Source: an uncultured Chloroflexota bacterium (lineage in GTDB: Bacteria > Chloroflexota > Dehalococcoidia > CAUJGQ01). Taken from it: a stretch of 50,956 nucleotides of DNA. The position numbers were made by a program, and so were the translations under genes. The number at the start of each line of letters is the position of its first letter. The first letter of the stretch is position 1. The notes below the pieces were generated by a model, which did not search any database, had not been told where the DNA came from, and saw only the letters and a list, made by a program, of their open reading frames with translations. The stretch spans positions 1 through 50,956 of the forward strand of contig CALFMN010000187.1 of the NCBI GenBank assembly GCA_937879875.1. Direction: 5' to 3'. Shown here in pieces: positions 15,062 through 23,496 of the stretch.

Positions 15062-17518
15062 ATGGCGGAGCGGCCGCTGGCCGGGCTGCGGGTGCTCGAA
15101 CTCGCGCGGGAGATCGCCGGGCCGTACGGCGGCAAGCTGCTGGCCGATCTCGGCGCCGACGTGGTCAAGGCGGAGCCGCCGGGCGGCGACCCCTGCCGCA
15201 CGCGCAGCCCCTTTCCGCACGGCGTTTCGGACCCGGAGCGGAGCGGCCTGTTTCGCTATCTCAACGCGGGTAAGCGCGGTATCGTGCTCGACCTGGAGAC
15301 GGCTGCCGGGCGCGATGCCGTGCTTGATCTTTGCGCCCAGGCGGACGTGCTGCTGGAGAGCTTCGCTCCCGGCGAGTTGGTGCCGCTCGGGCTCGACTTC
15401 GCCCGCCTTGCAACCGCGAATCCGCGGCTGGTGCTGGTATCGGTCACGCCGTTTGGGCAGACGGGGCCGCACGCCGCCTGGCGCGGCAACGACCTGATCG
15501 CCTTCCACAGCTCCGGGATGGCCTTCGGCTTTCCGGCGTTGCAGGTGGACCGGCCGGACCTGCCGCCGCTCAACGCGCCCAGCTACGGCGCCGCCTTCCT
15601 GGCGGGAGAGATGGCGGCCGGCGCGGCGCTGCACGGCCTGCACGTCGTGCTGGGCCGCGGCCGCGGCTGTCACCTCGATCTCTCACTGCAAGAGGCGGTC
15701 GCGGCCGTGAATCAGTCGCAGTACAGCGCCTTCGAGCGCACTGGCGACGTGCGGCGCCGCTTCTCCACCGCGCCAGCGAATCCAACCGTCGCCCTGCTGC
15801 CATGCCGCGACGGCTGGGTCGCGATCTCGCCGCGCGAGGAACACCAGTGGACGCGCTGGCTCGAGGTGATGGGCAGTCCGGCGTGGGGCGCCGAGCCGCG
15901 CTTCGCCGATCGCCGTGCGCGCGAGCAGCACTGGCTCGAACTCTATCCACTGCTCGCTGATTGGAGCGACGAGCGCACGACAGCGGCGGTCTTCGGCGCG
16001 GCACAGGCAGCGCGCGTGGCATGCTACCCGCTCGGCCGGGCGGCCGATCTGCTGGCCTCGGAGCAGCTTCACGCCCGCGGCTTCTTCGTCGATCTGGACG
16101 ATCCCGAACACGGCTCGCTGACCGTCCCAGGGACGCCATACCGGCTCGCCGGCGTCGATCCGCTGCCTCCGCGCCGCGCCCCGCGCCTCGGCGAGCATAC
16201 CGACGACGTGTTGGGCAGTGGGGAAGGGCGTAGGGCAGAGGGCGCAGGGCGCAGGGGCGCAAGTCCCGCGCCATTCATGACACCCGGCGTGCAGATCAGA
16301 GGGGAGACACCCGGCGCCAGCGACGCTGCCGCACAGCCCATACCCTCCGCCCTGCCCCTCGCCGGTGTGCGCATCGTCGATTTTAGCTGGGTGCTGACCG
16401 GCCCGATCTGCACCAAATATCTTGCCGCGCTCGGCGCCGAGGTGATTAAGATCGAGTCGCGCACACGGCCGGACCTTTCGCAGCGCGACGTTGCCTGGGA
16501 GGAGCTGAACCCGAGCAAGCGCAGCATCACCCTGAATCTGCAACACGAAGCGGCGCGCGATCTCGTCCGGCGCCTGATCGCCAGGAGCGACGCCGTGATC
16601 GAGAACTTCTCCACCGGCGTGATGGAACGGCTCGGCCTCGGCTACGCGGCGCTGCGCGAGCTGAACCCGCGCCTTGTCATGCTCTCGTCGTCGGCGCTGG
16701 GGCGCAGCGGGCCGGAGCGCGAGCGCGTCGCCTACGGCACGCTGATCCAGTGCTTTACGGGCTGGGCCGGCCTCTCTGCCCATCCGGGGCTGCCGCCGCG
16801 CTCGGCCGCCGGCATCTGGACCGACCCGCTGACTGCTGCGATGGCGATGGATCTGTTGTTAGCCGCCCTCTGGCGCCAGCGCCGCGGCGGTGAAGGCTGC
16901 TTCATCGATCTCTCGATGGCGGAGACGACGATCGCCGCGCTGCCGGAGCCGCTGCTCGCCTGGTGTCTCAACCGCGAGCTGTTGGACCCGCGCGGCAACC
17001 GCGATCTGCTCTACGCACCGCAGGGCTGTTATCCCGCGGCGGGAGACGACCGCTGGCTGGCGCTCAGCGTGCGCGACGCTGCCGAATGGGCGGCGCTGTG
17101 CCGGCTCATGGCACGCCTGGATCTGCGCGCCGATCCGCGCCTCGCCACGGCCGCGGGCCGCCAGGCGCATGCGGACGATCTGGATGCGGCGATCGCGGCG
17201 TGGACGTGCCTGCAGCCGGCCGAGGAGTGCGCCGCGCGGCTGCAAGCGCAGGGCATCGCCGCGACGCCGACGCTCACGCCCGCCGATGTGCTGAGCGACG
17301 CGCATCTGACGGCGCGGGCCTTTACGAGCCCCGTCGAGCGCCTGGCGGGCGGTGAGCGCCGCACGCTCGGCTTCCCCTGGCTGGTCGATGGCGAGCGGCC
17401 GGGCCAGTTTCGGCGGCCACCCGCGGTGGGCGAGGATAACGGCTACGTGTTCCAGCATCTGCTTGAGCTGGGCGACGAGGAGTATGCTCGGCTGGTTGCC
17501 GAACAGATCATCTACTGA
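15062..17518 (+). CDS. Fused two-domain CaiB/BaiF family CoA-transferase
   Basis: An 818-residue protein made of two class III CoA-transferase domains, about 1-385 and 435-818. Each begins with the family motif (LAGLRVLELAREIAGPYGG; LAGVRIVDFSWVLTGP) followed by LGADVVK or LGAEVIK. Domain 2 keeps the catalytic aspartate (WTDPLTA, D588). At the same place domain 1 has glutamate (GEMAAG, E183). The linker (about 385-435) is encoded by seven-base repeats identical in style to the window's intergenic arrays. Domain 1 ends abruptly at GEHTDDVL, short of the usual C-terminal helix. ATG 15062 follows GAGAGGCAG. The enoyl-CoA hydratase-like gene follows after 16 bases, so acyl-CoA metabolism is likely; the acyl group is unknown. 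Confidence 0.88.
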   Translation: MAERPLAGLRVLELAREIAGPYGGKLLADLGADVVKAEPPGGDPCRTRSPFPHGVSDPERSGLFRYLNAGKRGIVLDLETAAGRDAVLDLCAQADVLLESFAPGELVPLGLDFARLATANPRLVLVSVTPFGQTGPHAAWRGNDLIAFHSSGMAFGFPALQVDRPDLPPLNAPSYGAAFLAGEMAAGAALHGLHVVLGRGRGCHLDLSLQEAVAAVNQSQYSAFERTGDVRRRFSTAPANPTVALLPCRDGWVAISPREEHQWTRWLEVMGSPAWGAEPRFADRRAREQHWLELYPLLADWSDERTTAAVFGAAQAARVACYPLGRAADLLASEQLHARGFFVDLDDPEHGSLTVPGTPYRLAGVDPLPPRRAPRLGEHTDDVLGSGEGRRAEGAGRRGASPAPFMTPGVQIRGETPGASDAAAQPIPSALPLAGVRIVDFSWVLTGPICTKYLAALGAEVIKIESRTRPDLSQRDVAWEELNPSKRSITLNLQHEAARDLVRRLIARSDAVIENFSTGVMERLGLGYAALRELNPRLVMLSSSALGRSGPERERVAYGTLIQCFTGWAGLSAHPGLPPRSAAGIWTDPLTAAMAMDLLLAALWRQRRGGEGCFIDLSMAETTIAALPEPLLAWCLNRELLDPRGNRDLLYAPQGCYPAAGDDRWLALSVRDAAEWAALCRLMARLDLRADPRLATAAGRQAHADDLDAAIAAWTCLQPAEECAARLQAQGIAATPTLTPADVLSDAHLTARAFTSPVERLAGGERRTLGFPWLVDGERPGQFRRPPAVGEDNGYVFQHLLELGDEEYARLVAEQIIY
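16215..16263 (+). repeat. Purine-rich heptad array inside the CoA-transferase linker
   Basis: About seven units of a G-rich seven-base motif (AGGGCGT, AGGGCAG, AGGGCGC, AGGGCGC and variants) in frame between the two transferase domains. A pyrimidine-rich heptad run (AGCCCAT, ACCCTCC, GCCCTGC) follows at 16335-16362, just before domain 2. Confidence 0.7.
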
Positions 17519-17534
17519 CAGGAGCGAGCCGCGG

Positions 17535-18347
17535 ATGAGCGACGCCGATGATCGGCAAATCCTGCGCTTCGAGCAGACAGGGGCGATCGCGCGCATCACG
17601 CTGAACCGGCCCGAGAAGCTCAACGCGATCGACCACGCGCTCGGGCTGGCGCTGTATGAGGCGTTCGCGCGCTGCCAGGACAACCCCGGCGTGCGCACGA
17701 TCGTGCTGGGCGGCGCGGGGCGGGCGTTCTGCGCTGGCGACGAGCTGGGGCGCGAGCGCACGCCCGACGAGGTGCTGGCGCAGCGGCGGCGCGGCGCGAT
17801 CCAGCACTACGTCGCCGGGCCGGGCCGCTGGACGAGCACGCTGCGGCTGATGCGCAGCCTCTCGCAGCCGATCGTCGTGCGCATCCAGGGTTACGCCTAC
17901 GGCGCCGGCTTCAACCTGGCGCTGGGCGCCGACTTTCGCGTGATGGCAGCCGATGCGCGCCTGGCGACGCCGTTCATTCAGCGCGGCCTCGCCACGGGCA
18001 CGAACCTGTTGCAGCAATACCTCGGTATCGGCAAGGCGATCGAGATGACACTGCTGGGCGAGCCGCTGGACGCCGCCGAAGCGCTGCGCCTCGGCCTGGT
18101 GAGCCGCGTCGTCGAGCCGGCCGGCCTGGACGCCGCCGTGGATGCGCTGGCCGAGCGGCTGGCATCCGGGCCAACCGCGGCGCTGAGTCTGACCAAGCAC
18201 GCCGTCTACACGGGCTGGGAGCAAGACCCCGACGGCGCCTACTGGCTGCAAGGCTCGGCGGTCGTGCAGGGCCGCGAGCTGGAGGACCTGGCCGAGGGTC
18301 TGGCGGCCTTCCGCGAGAAACGGCCGCCGCGGTTCACCGGGCGGTAG
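17535..18347 (+). CDS. Enoyl-CoA hydratase/isomerase family protein lacking the usual glutamates
   Basis: A 270-residue crotonase-fold protein. The N-terminal IARITLNRPEKLNAID and oxyanion-hole segment GRAFCAGDELG are typical. GYAYGAGFNLALGADFRV aligns with the usual GGGCELAMxCD, putting Asn where hydratases have the first catalytic Glu. ATPFIQRGLATG has Phe where the second Glu is expected. It therefore probably does not hydrate enoyl-CoA; isomerase, thioesterase-like or other crotonase chemistry is possible. ATG 17535 follows CAGGAG. It lies 16 bases after the CoA-transferase, likely in one operon. Confidence 0.85.
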   Translation: MSDADDRQILRFEQTGAIARITLNRPEKLNAIDHALGLALYEAFARCQDNPGVRTIVLGGAGRAFCAGDELGRERTPDEVLAQRRRGAIQHYVAGPGRWTSTLRLMRSLSQPIVVRIQGYAYGAGFNLALGADFRVMAADARLATPFIQRGLATGTNLLQQYLGIGKAIEMTLLGEPLDAAEALRLGLVSRVVEPAGLDAAVDALAERLASGPTAALSLTKHAVYTGWEQDPDGAYWLQGSAVVQGRELEDLAEGLAAFREKRPPRFTGR

Positions 18348-18384
18348 CCAGAGGGTGGCGACCTGCATAACGAGGATCGAGCGT

Positions 18385-18912
18385 GTGAGCGTCTTCCTGT
18401 TCTTCGGTCACCCCGGCGCGGGCAAGACGACGCTCTGCCGGCGCTTCGGCGAGCTGCACGGCATCGCCGCGCTCGACACGGACCGCTTCATGCTGCCGGA
18501 GGAGATCGCCGCCGTGCAGCAGGGCTGCTACACGCAGGCGATGCGCCTCGCCAACATCGTGCGCTACGGCGCCCACGTGCGCGCCGATCCGGGCTGCCGC
18601 CCGCACGTCGCCCTGGCCGACGGCCTGCCGAACAACGCGGCGCGCCGTTTTGCGCTGGTGCAGTTCGCGCCGGGCGAGGCGCTGCTGGTGCTGGTGCGCA
18701 CGGAGCGGTCGCTGTGGGAGCAGCGTCTCGCCGCCCGCGCCGGCAACGTGGTCGAGATCGGCGTGCGCGAGGCCGACGCATACGTGGCGGAACACTGGGA
18801 GGAGCCGGCGCTGGATCTCGCGGTCGACGTCATCGAGAACGTGCAGGACACGGGTGAAGTTGATGCGCAGCTCGCCGATCTGTGGCTGCGGCGGGCGACG
18901 GGGGAGCGGTGA
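18385..18912 (+). CDS. P-loop ATP-binding protein (AAA/kinase-like)
   Basis: About 175 residues with a Walker A motif GHPGAGKTT near the N-terminus and a D-x-D-R-F segment (ALDTDRFM) like small-molecule kinases. LALADGLPNN and a basic lid region (RTERSLWEQRLAAR) follow. No substrate can be assigned. GTG 18385 is taken because GAGG lies upstream and it places the P-loop close to the N-terminus; GTG 18355 is also possible. It follows the enoyl-CoA hydratase-like gene closely. A G-rich heptad array starts at its stop codon. Confidence 0.72.
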   Translation: MSVFLFFGHPGAGKTTLCRRFGELHGIAALDTDRFMLPEEIAAVQQGCYTQAMRLANIVRYGAHVRADPGCRPHVALADGLPNNAARRFALVQFAPGEALLVLVRTERSLWEQRLAARAGNVVEIGVREADAYVAEHWEEPALDLAVDVIENVQDTGEVDAQLADLWLRRATGER

Positions 18913-18942
18913 GTGGTGAGTGGTGAGTGGTGAGTGGTGAAG
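18908..18942 (+). repeat. Heptad array GGTGAGT
   Basis: Five near-perfect units of GGTGAGT beginning at the stop codon of the P-loop protein gene; purine-rich on that gene's coding strand. Confidence 0.8.
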
Positions 18943-18996
18943 CGTAGCACGTCACCGCGGTCGATGCATCAGCGTCGCGATGGCGCTGCGCGCACA

Positions 18997-19437
18997 TTAC
19001 GGCGACGCTGCGAGTTCCTGTTCGATCTGCTCGATGTGTTCGTTGCGGTGGATGTAGCGGTTGAAGACCCAGGTCTCGCCGCCCGCTTCGATTGCGGCGA
19101 TCAGCGGATCGTCGAGCGCGTCCGCGGCTTGGTTGGTGGCCTCGGCCGCCGCGATCGGCTCGCTGCGGGCGTACTCCGGCGCCGCGGCCAGCCAGTCGTT
19201 CAGCGCGGCGACGTTAATGAAGGCATCGTCCTCCCCGGATCGGGCGTAGCCGCTGAGTTGCCATTGCTGGAGCGCGGCCGCTGCGTAGCGGTCCCAGAAG
19301 GCCAGGTGCATGAGCGACGCCTTCACCGTCCAGCCTTCGCCGAGCGGGCGGTCGAGGTCACTGTCGGTACAGTTTTGTACAAGCTCGCCAAGCCTCGCGA
19401 GCGAAGCGTCGTTGCGGGTGCGGTAATCCTCGGTCAT
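18997..19437 (-). CDS. DinB-superfamily protein
   Basis: About 146 residues of the DinB/YfiT-like four-helix bundle. The N-terminal helix (NDASLARLGELVQNC), the GEGWTVKASLMHLAFWDRYAAA segment with its conserved His, and the C-terminal HRNEHIEQIEQEL (H-x3-H) make the likely metal-binding triad of the family. Some members are thiol-dependent S-transferases; this one is unassigned. ATG 19437 is taken; ATG 19479 is also in frame. Heptad arrays lie on both sides (18908 and 19601). Confidence 0.75.
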   Translation of the reverse strand: MTEDYRTRNDASLARLGELVQNCTDSDLDRPLGEGWTVKASLMHLAFWDRYAAAALQQWQLSGYARSGEDDAFINVAALNDWLAAAPEYARSEPIAAAEATNQAADALDDPLIAAIEAGGETWVFNRYIHRNEHIEQIEQELAASP

Positions 19438-19600
19438 CGCATGTATGGCCCTCACTTCCCCCGTCCCCGTCTCTCCCATACGCTCGTAGTACGCGGCAGA
19501 TCTCCCTTCGTCTGTGTATGCGAGAGAAGGGGGCGTCCGGCGTGGAGCGGTCCGAGGCGATTTGCCATTAACCGGGACGCCGCCCGCGGCTGCGCGGGCG

Positions 19601-19640
19601 ACCACCATTCACCACTCACTACTCTCCACTCTCCCTCACC
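19601..19640 (-). repeat. Degenerate heptad array after the MBL-fold gene
   Basis: Units ACCATTC, ACCACTC, ACTACTC, TCCACTC on the plus strand, which makes a purine-rich run on the minus strand just after the stop codon of the MBL-fold gene (19644). Confidence 0.65.
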
Positions 19641-19643
19641 CCG

Positions 19644-20327
19644 TCAGAGCCAGGTCACGTCACCGGCCAGGTCGGGCGGCAGCGGCTTGCTGTTGAAGAT
19701 GGCGTACTCGCGCTTCGACGTGCCGATCTGCGTGGCGTCGCCATGACCGGGCCAGACCGTGATCTCTTCCGGCAGCACGTAGAGGCGGCGGACGATCGAT
19801 TCCAGCTCTTGCAGCAGGTCGGCGTGCTGGGCAGTGCGGCCGGGTCCGCCGTTGAACAGCGTGTCGCCCGTGAGCACGAGCTTGCCCAACAGCAGGCTGA
19901 TGCTGCCGGGCGTGTGGCCGGGCGTGTGGATCACGCGCAGACGGGCGCTGCCGCAGGTGATCTCTTCGTCGTCGCGCAGCCTGCGGTCGATACGCTCGGC
20001 GGGCACACGGATCTCCTCACCGTAGACGGCGACGGGCGCGCCGGTGGCGGCGCGGATCTGGTCATAGCTCATCCAGTGATCGGGGTGCCAGTGCGTGGCG
20101 ACGATCGCGCGGACCTTTGCGCCCTTGAGCGCGGCGTCGGAGAAGGCTTCAATCACGCGGGCGCCGCGCTCGGCGTTGGTGCCCGCGTCGTCGTCGGCGT
20201 CGGCGGGCATATCGACCAGCAACGCGTCTTTAGACGCCGTGTCGGCCACGACGTAGGCGTTGTTGTTGTACGGCTTCAGCGGCCCGACCTTGATCACGGT
20301 GATGTCGCCCTCGCGGTAGTACTCCAT
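19644..20327 (-). CDS. MBL-fold metallo-hydrolase
   Basis: A 227-residue metallo-beta-lactamase-fold protein. THWHPDH is the HxHxDH dinuclear metal motif, HTPGHTPGS supplies the next ligand, LTGDTLF the bridging Asp and WPGHGD the last His. The compact size resembles glyoxalase II-like hydrolases, though the substrate is not evident. ATG 20327 follows GGGAGG. A heptad array lies just upstream, ending in AGTATA (20374-20379), which reads TATACT on the coding strand and could be its -10 box. Confidence 0.86.
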   Translation of the reverse strand: MEYYREGDITVIKVGPLKPYNNNAYVVADTASKDALLVDMPADADDDAGTNAERGARVIEAFSDAALKGAKVRAIVATHWHPDHWMSYDQIRAATGAPVAVYGEEIRVPAERIDRRLRDDEEITCGSARLRVIHTPGHTPGSISLLLGKLVLTGDTLFNGGPGRTAQHADLLQELESIVRRLYVLPEEITVWPGHGDATQIGTSKREYAIFNSKPLPPDLAGDVTWL

Positions 20328-20345
20328 CTCGGCTGCGCCTCCCTC

Positions 20346-20380
20346 AGGGAATAGATGACAGGGAACAGGGAACAGTATAG
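20346..20380 (-). repeat. Heptad array upstream of the MBL-fold gene
   Basis: Units AGGGAAT, AGATGAC, AGGGAAC, AGGGAAC, AGTATAG on the plus strand, pyrimidine-rich on the coding (minus) strand. The last unit contains a minus-strand TATACT. Confidence 0.75.
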
Positions 20381-20502
20381 GCGGAGAGGAATGGTCGTTG
20401 CCCGTTCCGGCAACGGTGCGCCACGGCGCGGCGGTGGCGTCCGGCGGATGCACGCGCTATGCTGCCGTGGGCATAACGCCACGATCACCGAAAGGCAACC
20501 GC

Positions 20503-21567
20503 ATGCGTCCGGGTATGGCCGCGCTGCGAACTGCTCCACTTCTAGTGCTGGCCGTTGGAGCGTCGCTCGCGTGCGGCTCGAACAACAACGGCAAGACGAA
20601 CACCGCGGCCGTGGTGCGCACCGCATCGCCCACGCCGGCCGCGGCAGTGAGCAGCCCGGCCGCGCCGCCATCGAACGCAAAGGTCACGCTCACGCTGTTC
20701 GGCGCCGGCACGCTGGCCAACCCGTTCGACGCGATCGACAAGGCCTTCTCCGCGCAGTATCCCAACGTCACCATGCAGGCGCAGTTCGGCGGCAGCGTGA
20801 AAGAGGTGAAACAGGTGACGGACCTGGGCCAGCAGGCCGATCTCGTGGCCGTCGCCGATTACTCGGTGATCCCGACGTACATGTTCGGCCAGGGCGGCAA
20901 GACGCGCTATGCGAACTGGTACGCCGGCTTTGTCTCGAACGCGATCACCTTCGTCTACACCGACCAGAGCAAGGGCGCCGGCACGGTCACGCCGCAGAAC
21001 TGGTACGACGTGCTCTCGCAGCCCGGTGTCCGCATCGGCCGCTCCAACCCGGACACGGACCCCTCCGGCTACCAGACGCTGCAGATGCTGAAGCTGGCCG
21101 AGAGCTTCTACAACAAGCCGGGTCTGAGCGACGCGATTCTCAAGAACGCGCCCAACACCTACATCCGCGATACGGAAACCGAGCTGATCGGCGCACTGCA
21201 GGCGGGGGAGATCGACTATCTGGCGATCTACAAATCCGACGCGCTGCAGCATCACTTCAAGTTCATCGACCTGCCCGCCGACATCAACCTTTCCGACCCG
21301 ACAAAAGCCGCCGCCTACGCTGGCGCCAGCGTGCAGACGCAGGCCGGCAACGTGCAGGCCAAACCGATCATTTACGCGATCACCGTGCCGAACAACGCGC
21401 CGCACAGCGACTGGGCGGAGCGGTACGTCGCCTTTGTGCTGGGGCCGCAGGGGCAGAAGGCGATGTCCGACGCGGGGTTCACCCTGCTTTCGCCGGCGCC
21501 AGCCAAACCGATCGAGGCGGTGCCGCAGGCGCTGCGACCGCTGGTTGCGCCCTGGCCGGGCCAGTGA
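20503..21567 (+). CDS. wtpA: Tungstate/molybdate ABC transporter substrate-binding lipoprotein (WtpA-like)
   Basis: A 354-residue lipoprotein with a lipobox SLAC near residue 24 and a Ser/Pro/Ala linker. The mature domain starts LTLFGAGTLANPFDAIDKAF, then ADLVAVADYSVIP. RSNPDTDPSGYQTLQMLKLA is the diagnostic WtpA stretch, distinguishing it from bacterial ModA. The C-terminal half has AKPIIYAITVPNNAPHSDWA. ATG 20503 follows AAAGG. The stop overlaps the permease start (GTGA), forming a wtpA-wtpB-wtpC operon. Two molybdopterin enzymes are encoded within 17 kb upstream. Confidence 0.85.
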   Translation: MRPGMAALRTAPLLVLAVGASLACGSNNNGKTNTAAVVRTASPTPAAAVSSPAAPPSNAKVTLTLFGAGTLANPFDAIDKAFSAQYPNVTMQAQFGGSVKEVKQVTDLGQQADLVAVADYSVIPTYMFGQGGKTRYANWYAGFVSNAITFVYTDQSKGAGTVTPQNWYDVLSQPGVRIGRSNPDTDPSGYQTLQMLKLAESFYNKPGLSDAILKNAPNTYIRDTETELIGALQAGEIDYLAIYKSDALQHHFKFIDLPADINLSDPTKAAAYAGASVQTQAGNVQAKPIIYAITVPNNAPHSDWAERYVAFVLGPQGQKAMSDAGFTLLSPAPAKPIEAVPQALRPLVAPWPGQ

Positions 21568-22418
21568 CGGCGCAGGCGGCGCGGACGGGCGCGTTTCCGG
21601 CCGCGTGGCCCGGCCTGCGGCGCGGCTTGTTTTATGCCGTCACCTGGCTGCTGGCCGGGCTGCTGCTCGCCTTTATTGTGCTTCCCCTGGTGCGGCTCAC
21701 GCTGGCGACATCGCCGTCGCAACTCGCGGACGCCGTACGCACGGCCGAGATCCGCTCGGCGATCTGGCTGAGTTTGCGGGACGCGGCGCTCACGGCGGTG
21801 GTCGCGGCCGTGCTCGGCATCCCGCTCGCCTGGCTGCTGGCGCGTGGGCGGCTGCCGGCGCGGAGCGTTGTGCAGGGCGTGGTCGACCTGCCGCTGGCGG
21901 TGCCGCATTCGGTCGTCGGCATCGGCCTGCTCTTCGTGCTCAGCCGGCGCGGCTGGGTGGGCGCCCAGACCGGCCACCTCGGCATCTCGTTTTACGGCAC
22001 GGAGTGGGGCATCGTCGCCGGCATGCTGTTCGTAAGCGTGCCGTTCATGGTGGATAGCGTGCGCCTGGCGATCGAGGGCATCGACCCGCGGCTGGAGCAG
22101 GCGGCGCGCAGCCTCGGCGCCGGCCCGTGGCTGACCTTCTCACGCGTGACCCTGCCGCTGGCGGCGCGGGGCGTCTTCGCCGGCATGGCGCTGACCTACG
22201 CCCGTTCGATCAGCGAGTTCGGCGCCGTGGCGATCCTCGCCTACTTTCCGATGACGGCGCCGGTCAAGGTCTACGCGCTCTATCTGCAGAACGGCTTGCA
22301 GCAGTCCGCGGCGGCGTCGGTGCTGCTGCTGCTGGTCACGCTCTCGACGTTTGTCGTGTTCCGTGCCCTCGCCTCCGGCCGTGTCGGCCCGCGTGCCACG
22401 CGGCACGGGCATGAATGA
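21564..22418 (+). CDS. wtpB: Tungstate/molybdate ABC transporter permease (WtpB/ModB-like)
   Basis: A 284-residue BPD-type permease with about six hydrophobic segments. The cytosolic EAA loop is GIDPRLEQAARSLGAGPWLTF, the contact site for the ATPase. LPLAVPHSVVGIGLLF and SISEFGAVAILAYFPM are characteristic of molybdate/tungstate permeases. GTG 21564 overlaps the wtpA stop by 4 bases. Upstream in-frame codons lie over wtpA and are not coding. Confidence 0.87.
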   Translation: MTAQAARTGAFPAAWPGLRRGLFYAVTWLLAGLLLAFIVLPLVRLTLATSPSQLADAVRTAEIRSAIWLSLRDAALTAVVAAVLGIPLAWLLARGRLPARSVVQGVVDLPLAVPHSVVGIGLLFVLSRRGWVGAQTGHLGISFYGTEWGIVAGMLFVSVPFMVDSVRLAIEGIDPRLEQAARSLGAGPWLTFSRVTLPLAARGVFAGMALTYARSISEFGAVAILAYFPMTAPVKVYALYLQNGLQQSAAASVLLLLVTLSTFVVFRALASGRVGPRATRHGHE

Positions 22419-23496
22419 GGCTGCGCCGATCATGTCGAGCGGCCTTGAGCTGCGTCAGCTGACGGTCCGCGCGGGCGCCTTCCGGCTTGAGACGGTCACG
22501 CTGCAAATTGCGCCGGGGCGGATCCTGGTGCTGCTCGGCCCCTCCGGCGCCGGGAAGACCGTGCTGATCGAGACGATCGCGGGCTTCCGCCGGCCGCTGT
22601 CCGGGCAGATCGTGCTCGACGGGCGGGATCTGGCGTCGTTGCCGGCGGAGGCGCGGCGCATCGGCCTCGTGTTTCAGCAGTACGCGCTCTTTCCGCATCT
22701 CTCGGTGCTGGGGAACGTGCGCTTCGGGCTGCGCGCCCGCGGCGAACGTTCCGCCGAACCCGCGCGGGCGATGCTGGCCCGCCTGGGCATTGCCGGGCTC
22801 GCGCCGCGGCGGCCTGCCAACCTGAGCGGCGGCGAGCAGCAGCGCGTCGCCCTGGCGCGGGCGCTGGTGACCGATCCGCGGCTGGTGCTGCTGGACGAGC
22901 CGCTGGCCGCGCTGGATGCGCCGACCCGCGACGGACTGCGCGACGAGCTGGGCCGGACGCTGCGCGCTGCCGGCGTCCCTGCGCTGTATGTCACCCACGA
23001 CCAGATCGAGGCGCACAGCCTGGCCGATGATGTCGCCGTGCTGATCGGTGGACGGCTGCGGCAGGCCGGCCCGGTGCAAGCGCTGTTCGACGCGCCGGCC
23101 GACACGGACGTGGCGCGCTTTCTGGGACTGGAGCAGCTCGGACCCGCGGCGCCGGCGGGCGGGTGCAGTGTAACGGTGTGCGGCGTGCGGCTGCACGTTA
23201 CCGGCAAGCCGCCTGCCGCCGGCGGGCTGGTGGCGATGTACCGTGCCGAGGACGTGCAACTCTCTCCCGCGACCGAAGCTGCGGACGCCGTAAACACGCT
23301 GCGGCTCACGGTGAAGGCGGTCGTCTCACTCGGCCCGGTCGTGCGCGTCGAGCTGGCGGGTCCGCTTGCGGTTGCAGCGCTCGTGTTTCGCGGCGCAGTG
23401 CCGGCGCTGAACCTGCGGCCGGGTCAGCCGGTTTGCGCCGCGCTGCCGCCCGCGAGCCTGCGCCTCGTGCCCGTGGCCGGCGTCTGCTCGGGGTAA
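22411..23496 (+). CDS. wtpC: Tungstate/molybdate ABC transporter ATP-binding protein (WtpC/ModC-like)
   Basis: A 361-residue ABC ATPase. Walker A is GPSGAGKT, Q-loop VFQQYALFPHLSV, signature LSGGEQQRVALARAL, Walker B LVLLDEPLAALD and H-loop YVTHDQIEA. The C-terminal part (about 240-361) is a regulatory TOBE-like region with GLVAMYRAEDVQLSP. The start overlaps the permease stop by 8 bases. A pair of strong hairpins follows and may terminate the operon. Confidence 0.88.
   Translation: MNEAAPIMSSGLELRQLTVRAGAFRLETVTLQIAPGRILVLLGPSGAGKTVLIETIAGFRRPLSGQIVLDGRDLASLPAEARRIGLVFQQYALFPHLSVLGNVRFGLRARGERSAEPARAMLARLGIAGLAPRRPANLSGGEQQRVALARALVTDPRLVLLDEPLAALDAPTRDGLRDELGRTLRAAGVPALYVTHDQIEAHSLADDVAVLIGGRLRQAGPVQALFDAPADTDVARFLGLEQLGPAAPAGGCSVTVCGVRLHVTGKPPAAGGLVAMYRAEDVQLSPATEAADAVNTLRLTVKAVVSLGPVVRVELAGPLAVAALVFRGAVPALNLRPGQPVCAALPPASLRLVPVAGVCSG

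Noticed and set aside
20355..21563. Upstream extension of the wtpB frame
   Set aside because: The first 400 codons overlap wtpA in another frame and are Arg/Gly-rich; the permease homology starts at GTG 21564.
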